Positions 23,501-37,100 of a DNA stretch of 64,000 bases are shown here, piece by piece. Location: positions 117,030,410-117,094,409 of the forward strand of contig CM063284.1 in assembly GCA_032173965.1 (NCBI GenBank), read 5' to 3'. The notes under the pieces were generated by a model. That model was not told the origin of the DNA, did not search any database, and worked only from the letters and a program-made list of their open reading frames with translations. How positions within the stretch are numbered: position 1 is the first letter of the stretch; each line of letters starts with the position of its first letter. The stretch comes from Sitta carolinensis (Eukaryota > Chordata > Aves > Passeriformes > Sittidae). A program made the position numbers and the translations under genes.

Positions 23501-26484
23501 TTTCCCCCTTCTTTTGTGACTATGACAAAATAATTAATGTAGTTGTGCATTAGTTGCTGTTTTAATTAGTGTCCTGTTACCATACATGTAATGAGGTAGA
23601 TGGAAAGAATTCTAACCTTGCTATTATCATATACATTGGGCTGAGCGTTTCTCTGAAGTTAGCTTAAGATTTGGGCATTTTGAATTTTTTAAAAAAGATT
23701 ACCTGCTTGGGGCAGTGGTCAATTAAAGTGGAGTAAAGTATTTTTAACAGGATGAAGTACCATCTTTATTGCCATTTAGAGCTTTTTGTAACAGCAGTGC
23801 CAATCTGTTAAGGACCACCCTCTGATCAAGCATGCAATATCAGGCATGATTGCCAAATTGTTAGCACCAGTTAACATCACTGCTTGTGTGTGTGAGTAGT
23901 AATTTGCCTTGGAAGTAAAAAGAAGGAAGCTGTCATGAGAATAGCATGCTTTAGTTTGTTGATCAGTAGATCACAGGGATTGTTTCATTGGGGCCTAATA
24001 ACAGTTCTTCTTTTAAGAACAGGGTGACCGATGCAAGTGTGTTTATAATTTCAAAATTCATTTTAGCTGTGCTACCATATTAAAAGTTCAACTAAAAGTT
24101 TAGACTATGTACTTCTTAATGATCCAGATTGTGCTGGACCCTGGATAAAGAGTACCAACAAGATTTGACTCCTAGTAATTTATTTATAATGCAGGTGCAT
24201 TTTTACCCTGACCCAAGACATCAGATTTAATTTCTACTTGTGGGTTTTGAACTGGATTGAGGTAGAAAACTGGGATAAAGGAGGAGGTACAGAGCAGAAC
24301 AAAATAAGCAGAGATGTCTCAAGGAAGTGGTGGATGGATTTCAGTTGAGAGTGTAGGACCTTTATGGAAGATGACAGCTGTACGTGCAACATGTATATCA
24401 GTGCCAAAGAACTATTGCATCAAACAGTCAAGAGATTTATGTTACATGAGCACTAGGTAGTAGTTAATATCCACATGTTAGTCCTGTTCTTTTCTGTGGC
24501 TTTGGCATTTGCCTCTGGTACTTGGCCATTCCTCAAGAACTGCTGGATAGCTTTTAGTCACACCGGCTTGCTCAGCGTTGGAGAGCCCTTGCAGCCAGTC
24601 AGGAAAAAAACAGAGATTAAATACAAAATGTAAGACTCTAATTCTTCTTTAACTCTAGCTGAAGCTATTTGGATAGCATGTGAATAAGATATCCAGTGTT
24701 TGGCACTCTGTCTAAGCAATGTCTTGAACATTTAAAGAATAATAATACACACTTCAATACTGGGAAATATAAACAGAAATTCCATGCCCAGGCAAATCAT
24801 ATAAGTCAATGAAAAAGCCACAGATAGAATTGCTGCCTCTTGCTTTCCCTTCTCTCTTATAACACCACCTGTAGTTTCCAGGAAAAAAAGAAAAGCCACC
24901 AAAGACAAGCTGAACAGGGCTGTCAGTCCTGGCAGAAGTCAGTGGAGAGAGTAGAGAAAGGATAAAGGACCACCTCTTACTTCAGCTAAAGGGCTAATTC
25001 TGTGAAACAATATTTATCGGCTGAGATCTCTGGGTTTCTTCAGGTCTAGTGACATGGGACAGGTATCAATTAGAGAAAATTTCCATAACATAATTAAGAG
25101 ATAACACTTTTCTGCTCTCTTATTTTTTCTCTTTCACTTGAAAATTCTTCATTGATTTTAATTAAGCTTGTCTTGGACTCATGACCATAATCAATGTGAT
25201 TTTTACCCCCAATTTAACAGCTAGCTTTGCTCATCAAGGAACTTTTCCCAGGTGTAACATGCTCTAGTTAAGAAGTTTTATTTTAAACTATTCAGCTACT
25301 AGTTCTTAGAATGACTTAAAAATGTCTTCAGAATATAGAGCTAGGGCATGAATGAGTACCATTTTTCCAAATTAGTAAGTGCATATTTTCAATTTGCTGT
25401 CAATGCTTTATCGTTCTACAAAAAGCAGATACTTTAAATACTAGGTTCCTAGTGGAAAACACTCAAACAAAGCTTTTTTTTTTTGTATGCCATCTTATTA
25501 AGAGAAAGGGTAAAAGAGGCACTCGCTAAACACTTACTTATAGATTTGAATAATCATTGTAATTTTGTTATAACAATTTGAGCAATCTACTTATTGTTTC
25601 TGGAATCGCCATTAAGGGTTTTATTCTTGCATGGTAGTTAGAATAATCCTGCCAAAGGAACCATTCTGGCTTGTTAATTAAACCAAATTGCAGATGCTTG
25701 AATGTTGAAAAAAACCGGTTTATTTTCCAATGGATTTTTCAGTTTCCTTTGTAAGGGATTTTTGATTCCTTGTGGATGTTTCTGCTAAGACTCAGAAACT
25801 GATCTCTATTTCTATAGAGTCTTATCCTTCCTATAGCAGGAAGTAGCATCTAATTCCACTGACTTTCAATAGTTTGCTTTGCTTTGTTGCTTGGTGAATT
25901 TCAGGCAGTGACCCATAGTATGGGCTCATGTCCTTCATGTCTGATTAAATTTAGCTAAGAGACAGAGGATCCAGTAGATGTGCAGATAGTCAACAACTGT
26001 GTAATGGAGGGCAGCATGCTAATAAAGCCCTTTTGCAAGTAGTACTAAGTTCTTTTAAATATATGGTTATTAATTTCCTCATGGAAATTCTCAAGAGCAC
26101 TTATGTGCCTTTTCAGTGCCTTACAAATATTAACTGATTTCTTCTGACAAACCTTTAGTAGGAGTTATTTTTCATTTTTTTTTTTTTTCTTCACCACAGG
26201 TATTTCCTTCTGTGGGGAATTTTTCATTATTTAAATAAAATACAACCTGTGAGTTTTTCATCTGAATACCAAACAGAAAGTGTCAAGTCAAGACCTTGAA
26301 AAATTCACATTAAGTAACTTCCAAGAATATCCTTTAATTCAAGTGCTTTCAAAATTCTAAATATTGTCTTTAACATTCTTTTGTAACATACAATGATTTG
26401 AAGCTTATGTTCACAGACCAAAAGTTTGAATAATTTTTCATATGTATAGTTTAATAGCACTCTGAAATAAGGAAGGGCAGTTAT
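20571..26484. other. Non-coding stretch, no gene recognised
   Basis: About 5.9 kb. The longest frame, 122 codons at 23185-23553 (plus), has no recognisable domain and is within chance expectation for this base composition. T/G-rich tracts lie near 22465-22500, an 11-base G run at 22849-22859 and T-runs near 25471 and 26170. Confidence 0.5.
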
Positions 26485-26605
26485 ACACATTTCACAGACT
26501 GTTAAGTATCAGACTCTTAGCTAATGGATTTACTTTGCTCTGGGATCTGAGCTGGCATCTCTGCTTGGTGGTCCACTTCTGTGTCCGCTGTGCTACACCT
26601 TAAAT
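26485..26605 (-). mobile_element. Possible MIR-like SINE relic
   Basis: Read on the plus strand, CATTTCACAGA followed about 65 bp later by GGATCTGAGCTGGCATCTCTG and TGTGTCCGCTGTGCTACACC resembles the reverse complement of a MIR SINE. The resemblance is to the end derived from the tRNA promoter (consensus style GGGATTCGAACCCAGG ... CTACACC). Similarity is weak and patchy, as expected of an element older than amniotes. It could be chance. Confidence 0.3.
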
Positions 26606-29600
26606 TTCATCCAGTCTTACTTCTAACACCTAGCTGAAGTGCTTCAGCAAGAAAAGTCTGATTGTACTCTTCAGTCAATTTGTAATTAGAGATCTGGATC
26701 TGTTACACTGCAATTAGAGATCTAGTTGTTCTAGATATAGTACAACTTATTACATTTAGTGTGTGAGGTGGCTAAATGCAAATTAAATTAAATATTATAT
26801 ACTTCCTTATTGCCATTGATTGCAGAGGGGACTTGTTTTCCTTCAGATTTAGGTATGTTTTATAGCTGAATTGCATCAGCCAGTAGTCCAAAACCAGCAA
26901 GCTGTAAGGAGCAGAGACTGACAGCCAGCCATGGGCTAGAGCTTTTAGTACGAAACCTTTGCCCTTGTCTTTTAATACAGCTTTTGTTTAGTATAAAGGC
27001 AAAGAGTCTCTGTATGAACATTGCAAAATAGATCTGTCTTAATAAATGAGGAAGAAAATAAATCCCCGTGACCCTGATGTAGTTCTGCAGGCCCCAGAAG
27101 CTCTTTGATTAAGTAAAACTGTCACCTACCAGTGTTATCTTTTCACTTTCATTTTACTCATTAATCTTCAGTACTGCTAACAATGAGACATATTTAATGT
27201 GTACATTAAGTCACTTGTAGCCCTTTATCTGTAGATTGCTGGCTTTTGTTCAGCTGCTGTAAAAGTGATTAAAACTTGTTATCATCTGATGGCTGCTCAG
27301 TGGCTGAGACAGTTCAAGTCCTCTGCCAGTGTTTGAATGCCCCCATCACCTTGGATAAAAGCAGTCTTCACCCACTTTCTGTGAAATTCAGAGTCTGGTT
27401 CCTGCATGTGGAAACACTCAGTGATGCTGCATGTTTCAACTTCCATCCCTGTTTCTGTTCTGTGTCCACTCTGCCTGTGAGGAGCTCCTTGGTCTTCAAG
27501 ACTACCAGTCAAGACACTTCTACAGGCTGAATGTTACTTAATTATAATCCTTTGCAAATCAGGAAACACCTAACTTTTATTTTTTTGTAGTCAGGAATGA
27601 TATCTCAGTCAAATTTTGCTCTGGTCCCACTGATAATGGAGTTTTTTAAAGTTGTTTAGGATCCTCAGGGCTGCCTCATGGAGTGCTCAGCATTCAGTCC
27701 CTTGCTTGGGGACTGCTGCTGTGAGATCAGAGAGCTGAGGCTGGCAAAGCTGAGTACTTGTGTGTTGAATGGATCTTGGCTTCTGCCTCTCAGCAAAATT
27801 CCAGTTGAATCAAAGCTTCAAAACAGGGAGGCTGGAGGCACAAAGGCACTCCACTTAAATTGATGATTTTACTATTTCCAGAGTATGTACCATGAATTTA
27901 GGAGCATGGAAAACTATGGAGCTTTCAAAGATGCTTGGCCATCTTAACAATGAGGAAGGGCTTGGTGAGCCTGAGGATCTGGGTCTGAGCAGCTTTACCT
28001 GTTCATCACCTTATTAACTTTAAAGTGGCCAAGAAATGGCCTTTTTTTCCATGATTTTGATGTAAAAGTTCAGTTCACTTAATTTTATACTTCTTTGGCT
28101 TTTGTAAGTGCAGTAATAGTTTTGTTTCTGCATCTATCTGTCATGAGTTTTATAATTTCTCTCTGACTTCTAGCTAAGGGCTAATGTGCAGAGGAATCAT
28201 AGTTGTTCAGGTGGAAGAAAAATATGTATGATCTGTCTGAATGCAGAAAGTATTAATTAAGAATATGCATTATAAATACACTTTTTTTATAGAAGCCCAT
28301 GAAATTGGTTGGCTGAAGTAAATTATTTTTTTCTTTGCAGTGGGAGTTATGGAGCAGTGTAGATTTTAGCACTCAATGCACTGTACGATTAATTATAGTC
28401 CTAAACCCATCAGACTTTCAGGAAACAGAATCTGATCCCTGAGAAGAATGAATGGCTCCAAAGAGAGTGCAATTTGAGTATGCTGGTAAGAGGTTGAAAA
28501 AGAAGAGCTTAGTTTCTCAGTCACAGGATTAGGCTCTTTATTCTTATTAAGGATATGCATCTTGAATGGTGAAAGTAAATTGAGATCTGGCATGGTTGGG
28601 AGCAGGTAATATATTCAGAAGTCTGTTGAAAGGCATAAAGCTTAGTTTAAAAATAATTTAGATAAAGTTTTATTAATAAAGAAAGTGTTGAAACATTTAT
28701 AACATTTGCAGAAGCATTTTAGTATATTAAGTTAAAAAAGTTATGCTGCTTATTGAACCTCTTGATTATGCAAAGAAAAGCACCAGTTAATAATATTCAT
28801 TGAACCATTAAATGGAGTCCAGCAAGTGATTAAAATTAAGAGGTCAGCATGAAACTTGGGTGGTTATTGAGGAAAAAACCCAGGGTGACTTGTTGTCAAA
28901 TATTGCGTCTGTTTGTCAAGGTGAATGGTGTAGTCCAATTTTTTTATAATATTCTTCCTATTTGGGCTTTATTATGATTCACGTGTGCTTGTAATCTTTA
29001 AAGTGTTAGACTAGAAATAAATGGGAGACATGCATCTATCTTTTGTGATGATACACCATGAAATATTTTCTAGTTAGGTGCTGAAAAATTTGATTTTTTA
29101 GTCATTGGTGGCATTTTCTTGGAGTGGCAGGTAAGGCATGATAGGTAAGTTATGTTTCCATTAAAGACCTACACAGAGGTTTGCCAGCTTAAAAGCTGTA
29201 GAAGAGGTTGTAGAGCCAAAGGAGACATACAGAAGAAGAAAAGGAAGCAGCTGAATGTGTGCTGCACTCAGTAGAAACAAAATGGAATAGTGTGATAGCA
29301 GTTACCAATTCTGTCTGAATAGACTGATGCATTGGCAAATGAGAAATACGTAACATCAGGCCAGAGGGTGTGGAGGGTTGCTGCTTTCCTCATTTATGTA
29401 TTTTTTTTCTCAGAAGAATAGTGGAGTTCCTGGGTATGAAGAGTTTTTAACCCATTTGCTTGAGAATAAATGGCAGCTCTGTCTGTTGGACTGCACCACA
29501 TTGTGCTCCTGCATTCCTGCGGCACTTTTGGTGTAACACCTGCAGCACAGCAGGGAGCAGGCTGGGCCCCCAGTGAGGTGATTATACCTTGCTGCAGGTT

Positions 29601-29952
29601 CTCATTCTAACTGGTGAGTGTTTTTGAGTCCTAGCTCCCTTACCTTTCTCATTTATTACAGTAGACAGCTTTCCTATTTCTTTTATATCTTGTTGCGGCT
29701 AAGCCTTACACACGTGATGTCAGTAACTCCTTTGCATTCCAGGGACTTCAATTAAACTTTTGGTGTGAGTAATACCTATACTTTGAATTAAAATGAAAGG
29801 GTACTGGAGAGACACTGAATGTTTTTATATTATGTTCTAAGTTGGCAATCTGAAATGGCAATACGTTGTAAAAAACCTGACATAGTTTAATCCCTTAGTA
29901 ACAAAAAAAAAGCACACGGCTCCATATCTGGCTTTAACTGAATTCAAATGAC
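26606..29952. other. Non-coding stretch, no gene recognised
   Basis: A 12-bp motif AATTAGAGATCT occurs twice 28 bp apart (26684-26695 and 26712-26723). AT-rich DNA with ATGCAAA and ATTA sites around 28620-28830 resembles regulatory DNA. No coding sequence, RNA gene or element recognised. Confidence 0.45.
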
Positions 29953-30060
29953 AAGACTGGATTCTTATCACAGTTAAGCAAGTGTGAGTCTGAAATAACT
30001 TTTCTGACAGTGTTATTGTGGATTTACACCAGCGTAATGGAGAATTGAATATGGATTTTG
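29953..30060. mobile_element. Probable relic of an ancient amniote repeat
   Basis: The segment follows the layout of an old repeat I remember from turtle, crocodile and bird DNA: GATTC...TCACAGTTA...GTGAGTCTG...AATAACT, a short middle, then GGATTTACACCAGCGTAATGG and AGAATTGAATATGG. In the remembered repeat the two halves are partly inverted around TTACACCAGTGTAA. I cannot name the family with certainty. The match is degenerate but spans about 100 bp. Confidence 0.4.
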
Positions 30061-31092
30061 AATTTAAATCCTTTCACCTCTCTCTTAAATTTAAAAATAA
30101 TTTTCCTGAGCCTTTTGCTATACTGGTTCTTAAGTCTGGACAGCTCATGTAAGTGCATGATCTTTCTGAGTGACAGCAGGAATACTATCAGGAAATCAGG
30201 CAAGGATGCTTAGAGATGTGGTTATAGTACTAACTTAACTCACGTTGAAACCTTCTCTCAGAACATCTGCACTACACCTTAACTCTTTCTGAGTCACCAC
30301 AGTATTCCTTTCTAATGCAGTGAACTTCCTTTGTTTCAAGTCCTGTTTATTGAGTTTCACGGGAAACCACAGACTGTTGATGTTAACAGGGAGGATGGTG
30401 GTGGATTGATTATTGGTTTGACCTAATTAACTCCATGATGATTAAACAGTAGTCAGTAGTAGAAATAGCTCACAAGTCTGTCTTTATTAAAGGAAGTTAT
30501 TGGATTCAGATCCTGTAAAATGGTTCATCTTACCATTCAGATTCATCTTAGGACTCACTGTCTCTTAGGACTTACCCAGTCTGTGATTCTTTCATTCGTA
30601 ACCTGAGATGCCACGTTGTACTGCTGGTGGGAGGTGGGTAGGAATCCTTAGAGACACAAGCCCTGAAATCTTCCCATTGGCCTAGGGGGATTTTTATAAC
30701 TGCAGAACTGGTCCTCTGGCAAACAAGTGGGAGGGTGTGATGTTTTGAGGTGCAGAGCTGTACAGAGCTGCGCCTGGCCTTACCTTTGCACAGCATGGTG
30801 TGCTGTCTTGGTGAGGCACCATTGCAAATCCCTGCAGCCATGCAGGGGAAAGAAGACCAAATTTGTTCCAGGAAATTCACCATTTTCATTGGTTGGAGTA
30901 CTTCACTTCTGAGGAAACAGGAAGACCTAACAGTGGCTGTGGAGCTGCCTTAGCTCAGGTAATCACAACAGGATGAATTTATAGAAATAGCAGTAAAACT
31001 GCATTTGTTAAAACATGACATGGACATGAGTAATGAAGAATGTGGGTCTTCACAGATATGGAATCTTCATTATCCAGCTGCTTCATTCAAGC
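30061..31092. other. Non-coding stretch, nothing recognised
   Basis: About 1 kb. Overlapping short frames at 30572-30953 on both strands fall in a slightly GC-richer patch but show no motif. Confidence 0.45.
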
Positions 31093-31128
31093 ATATAAAT
31101 ATATATATACACACACATACACATACAT
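31093..31128. repeat. TA/CA dinucleotide microsatellite
   Basis: A run of TA units passes directly into CA and then imperfect CATA units. Confidence 0.9.
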
Positions 31129-34100
31129 GATCCTTATGTTAAGGATGCTTATACTAATGTTCCATAACAACTCTTAAGGAGTTCAGGACAGGCTTGCCCA
31201 CAGCTTACCTACAACCTGGCTGAATGAGTGTGCCTCTTATTTTCAGGCATATTTTCACTTATCTCCAATATCTTTTTTATTCCCCACCTTTGTAATCCTG
31301 TCTTTAAAAATCCCCTAGGAAGGTACAATACTATCGCTTTATCAGTTTAGCTCAGCTGAAATCCAGGATACTGTGCATAGGCACAAGAATCTAACAGAGT
31401 TTATCATTTCAGATATGCATTAGCCCTGGAACAGACTTAATGAAGTAAGGATTCATTAGGCAGAGGTACCATAATTAGGAAGGGAATTATCTGTGCCTTG
31501 CAAAAGAATTTTCCAAGATTTCTCATTTTCGTTTTAAAGGTTTAGTATTGGTAAAGGAATAAAATAATTTCTGACTGGGAACATTATGCTTCTCTGAAAA
31601 ATAATAAAAATGTGGATTATATTGCTATACAATCTGTGTTTTATTAAGGGGAAAAATAATACTGTGTAATTGTGTAGCTCATTTTTAATAGAAATCACAA
31701 AATTATTTGTGAAAGTGACTCTTTTGAAAGACCAGAGAGTTAAGGACAGAGGAGTGTGAAGGATTTTAGGAGTGTGGAGCATTTAGAGTTCTACATGAAG
31801 TTATGGCGAATTCTAAGGGTTCAGCAGCTGTGAAACTCAAATTTGCCAAACTAGTCAGCCAACCCAAGAACAGAATTCAATCTCTTCACCCTCTTTTCTA
31901 TGCTCAGTCCCTTAGGCCACATGTATGTTCCAATATATATTAAATTACTAAAATAATAATTACAAATCCATATGGTAATTGGTTTTAGTTCTCTTTGATG
32001 TGGATTATGCAGAATTATGGGTAGGTGCCAGGTGTCTTGGGAGGTCATGGATGGACTCATGGGACTGTCACCATGGCAACACTGATGGATGCAGAATTTC
32101 CAAGCAATGGATTTAAAAAGGAGAGGGAAAAGAGGACTCTTGTGCATTATTCCAGTTGTCAATACCTGTTCATACACAGGGAATACAGATTGAATGCTTC
32201 TCAATGCAGTTATTATTGTATTGTCTCAGCATAATAATGATGCAGTGTAAACTATTGATTAGCAGCTGAAATCTAGAAATAAACACTGCCATATCCTAAT
32301 TTTCTTAGCAGTTGCTATTCTGTCTGTCCTGTGACTGCTGCAGTGTGTCTGTGCAGCTTGAGAAAGTAGTACCAGAAAAGTGCTGTATTTGTGATCTCAT
32401 TTGTATTTTGAGTGAACAAGTGGCCAAGTCTTCAAGTGATCACTTATTTCCTACTGGAATGGTTAATTGTGTTTAGAGATGAGCATGAACTTCTTGACCA
32501 AGTCTTGTCTTCAAAGGCACCAGTGTACTGAAGCCTAAATATTTTGATGCATTTGCAAACTTTCAGTAAAATGCAAGTATGAACCTTCTGAGTTTTCTAA
32601 TTTCCAGGAAACTCTCCTAGATGCATTGCCTCTGATTTTGAGCCTCTAGTCTGCTTCCTGAGCTGGGGAGGTGGGAATCTGGGAGACCCTGAGCTCCAAA
32701 GAGGTCTTTTGTAGATTCAGCTCTGGGTATGGAGCTTGAGGCTCCAAATCCCACCCCCAATCCCTGTGACAGGTGTCTCAGGGCTCCCAGCTTACTGATA
32801 GTGCAGCTCTGGAGCTGGAGGACTTGAGAAGTATCAGTAATCCTGCCTGGGGTTGCAGACCTGCCATGTTCCTACACTGTTGGTTCAGGGTGTTGCAAAA
32901 TCTGGCAGTCTTCCCTCTCAGTTAATGGCTGTGTTTGAATAGGATACATGTATTTTCTCCTCTGAGGAGTTTCAAAAAGTCTAGTTTCTGTTATGTGTCA
33001 GAATACATTTTGTCATGGTTCTGCATGCGGATCTCCGTTTTCCCCTAAGCCAGGTTTCTTTGTTCTGCCTTCTGCGCTATCTGTTCTGAGGGAAAGGCAG
33101 AGAGGGAGAGGAAGTGAGCAGAGCTATACCTTCATTTTTATAAGTGGGAACTCCCATGTCATTGTGAAAGGAATGTCTTGTAATAAAACAAGGAAGTGGG
33201 CAAGGAGTGTAGAAGCTCCCATTTATTAGCTTTGGATTTGGAGTTTCCCTGTGCTGAAGTAAAAATGCAAACCCCAGCCACAAAATGTAAGGAAAAGCTT
33301 ATTGCAGAGCATGTGCTGACGTCTTCCTTATTTTAGTCACACAAGGCTACACTTGTCAATCTGCAATGCATAACTTATGTTACTGTAAATGTAAATGGTG
33401 ACCATAATGTTTTCTTTGTTGTTTTACTTCTGCTGCTTTAGATTTCACTCTTTGTAGTGAGCTCTATATCTCTAGAGACCAGCCAAGAGTTGTTTATTGT
33501 TGAAATCCCCTATTATAAAGATAATGTGCAGTTTTAAAGTGCACTGTATTTAGAGATATTTGGACCAGTGATTATCTACACATTAAAGGCATAAAAGAAG
33601 AAAATGAAGAGATAAACACTGCAGGAGGTATATAAATGGACACTTAAAGGCTTTAAAATGGCCCTTCTTGCTTTCATATTAATGTCTTACCACTATTATA
33701 ACTTACAGCAGGCAAAATGGTTGTCATAGAATGTTTTGCCAAGAGATAAATCCATCTAACCCTCTGATGAAGCCTCCTAAACTAGTAAACATTAAGTCTT
33801 CTAGAAAGCATATTTGGCAGGGCACAGCCTTTATTGTTTGTTTTTACTTCTGTGCACAAAGCTGGCGCTTCTTTATTTGCCTTTCTGTTTGTCATGCCTC
33901 CTCTGAAATCTGTTATAAAGTTAATGGTAGAGGAATTTTTGCTTCAGTAAAACCTTGAGAGTATCAAATATGCCCTAATGCTCTAAACCTGAGTATAATG
34001 TGTACCCCAATGTGAATTGGGATATGCATGTGCTGGAGATAATGTCACTGTTAGTTTCATCTGCTTTGTAGGAAAGCAAACTGTTGGCCTTTGAAATGAC

Positions 34101-37100
34101 TGCTATGGAGACTTGGATTTTTGAAAGAATCCCACGTGAGTCTGCGGAATCATAAATAAGGCAAGAATGGATTGAAAGGCTCCATCCACTCTGTCTATTG
34201 GTATGGCACAAGACCAAGTATGCTTACTCTCTTCTTGACAGGTATTTGCTTAGTGTGCACTGGAAACATCCAAAGGTGGTGATTCTACAAAGCTTTCATA
34301 AAGTCTGCATCATTGTTTGACTGTGCTTGTCAGGAAAGTTGTGTTTTCCCATCAAGTCTTTACTGCTTGGCCCCTGATGCTTTTTAAGACATAATTTCTC
34401 TTTCCATATTCAGAGCAACTAGAGAGATTAAAACATTACCTTTCTTTTTATGACTGCCCTTGGTATATTTGAAGAATGTTCTTCTGCCTCCCCTCAGTCT
34501 GAGATGAGTCCTGATTTTCCTCATTATTTGATCAAGTTTTCTAGATCTGATCATTCTTGCTGTTGCTTCTTAGTACCTTTTTGTATGTCTACATCTTTCC
34601 CGAACTACCGTGCTCAAAACTGTGCGGCTCCCCAGAACTGATTTTACCCATGCACAGATAAGCAGGAGATTGATTAATTTTGTGAATCTCACAGATGCTA
34701 GTCCTCATTTATACATTCCAGGTAAGGTGAAACTCTTGGCAGCAGGAGAAGGGAAAGAGGAGCTCTTAAAGGCCAAATGTCTTTTACCTTTCTCAAACGG
34801 GTGGTCCTTCAAACAGCATCGGGCTAATCGTATGAGTAAGACATGCAGGATTCTAACTTCAATAAATGCTATCATTTTATGTCATCTCAACACTTTAAAA
34901 TACATTGAGAGAGTTTTAATGCATTTTCCTATCTGATTTTAATTTAATATAGTTTCACATCTGGCTAGGTAGAGATAAGTATGCTGGTTATTTCAAAGTT
35001 TACAAAGTTGCTAGGTCAGTATTTTGCAACCTGGGTTTCATAGTAGTCATCATAACACCAGAGTTCTAACAAAGTGGAATATGCAGCTGTAACCCATGGA
35101 GAATCACATTAGCATTTCTGCATTGCTAATTCTGACAATGGAAACATACTTCAGTTTGATAAGAATATCATTAATGTGGTGGAGGCCTGTGTCCTAGTTT
35201 CACATTGATTTAATATTAATGGCAACATGCCTGAGACTAGATCACATCTAAATGTCACTAGAATTGGTGGGTGGACCAGGATGAGAATAAATTATTCCCA
35301 TACAAACAAGTTCATTAATGATTTTATGTAAGACTTTTAACTTTTGGGAAAGGCACTTGTATACCTGACAAGAAATACTAAATACATCTGCCAGGAGAAA
35401 ACTACAGCATGACTGATTTTTTTGCCAATCTACAGGAATAACAGATGTCTATTTAGCCTTTTTTATGTAAAGACGTAATTTAAATCTAACCTCAGAGAGT
35501 AAATATCAAAGATTTTTTAAACAAAACAGGAGTGGGTTTTTTTAATTAATTCAGGGAAAGGTCACCTATAAATATTTAATTAGCAATTAATTAATTTCAA
35601 TTACACATAAATTGTATCTAATCCAATCACTCTTCATCTCAACTACAATTAAAATATAAAATGTGCTGAATCTGCTTTGGAATATGCAAAGCCAACAATT
35701 AATAAAGTAATATTTCAAATGAATTTTACAGTATTGCTGTTTATATGAAATGCATTGAAATTAGGGACAGGTCAATTCCTATTCAGTCTTGCTAGTCTTG
35801 TAAAGATATGTTTGGCCTGAATATTGTATTTGGCCTGGTTTGGGTTTTTTTCCAGTTTTCCTTTGATGTAATGCTACACATTATGCAAAGAGAAAAGCAA
35901 AAGAATGATACAAAGATTTACTGTGCTAGAAAATCTAACAGAGAAGATGAAATACTGAAGACCTGTGAATGAAAGACATGACAGGCTTCTTTCTTGTACA
36001 CTTCCCAGCCCCCTCTAACTGTGTTTTTTGTCTGAATGAGTTATTAGTATCTCCCTGAGTTCCTTTCATCTGAATGACACACTGCATGTATAAGATATCA
36101 GGAATGTGAATCAAAATGTAGAATTAGCCTATTGAAATGCATCTGTGTTCAAGTTTGCGGGGTTTTTTAATGTTCAGATTTTGTGTTTTGATTTTCTCAG
36201 TGTGACTCTCACGTGTAGCTGTCACTGAACTGTCACCATGGCCTGGATAAGTGTTTTAATTCACTGTGTCCAAGAAAGTGGAAATGTCAAATACTAAGTT
36301 TTGAGAAGGCCAGTTCTGGGCTGCAGGTACATCCCTGAAGTTCTCAGCTTGAGAGCTGGGGGAGACTGTTCTAGAAGTTATCTGAACTATTTTGAACAGG
36401 AAAGAGGCTTTGAATTTTCAAGGATATTATATGTAATACATATTTACTTCATATATTGCTCAAAACTGTATTGCACAGTTGGTGTGATTATGAAAAGTGT
36501 GATGGAAAGTGCACTGAAGTCGATGGAAGTCTCTCTGTTGGTTTAAGATCAGACCTTTAGTAAGAATGTTCTGTTCCACCGTGCAGGAAACATTTGCCTC
36601 ACTCTCCAAAATCCCAGTTATGGTGGTACTGGAGTTCTGGGATCCAGTCCTCAAGATAATGGAGCTGATGTGCTGCTGTACCACAAACCCAGGTTGTATA
36701 AAATCTCCTTGCTCCCTGTATATGTCATGGCACTGGTCCCTGAGAGGAATGAGAGACATATACAATTACTGATGCACTGTGTGTGAATGGCATCAGGCTT
36801 CCGCTACCAAGGTGACATTAGTGCTGAGTTTTGTTTAGCCTGCAGGTGTGCTCCTGAGAGAAGACTCACCTCAGTTTTCTGTGCCAGCTTTGTAAGGGAT
36901 GAAGGAGGCACCAGTGCTGGTGTAAAGGTTTCCTGCTCTTTCTGGGAACTGTCGCAGGACTCCCAGATGGCACTGATGGTGGATGGAAACTAAATGGGTT
37001 GGAAGAGGGTCAGGATAAGCTCTGCACTCAGCCAGTTAGATTTGAATTTCAGAAAGGAACCAGCTGGTGTTTAAACTTCTCATACAATTGTTAGGAAAGC

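Noticed and set aside
23185..23553. 122-codon plus-strand open frame
   Set aside because: No recognisable domain, and a rough chance estimate for AT-rich DNA gives about one frame this long per 64 kb over six frames.
31851..32204. 117-codon minus-strand open frame
   Set aside because: No motif or composition suggesting a real protein.
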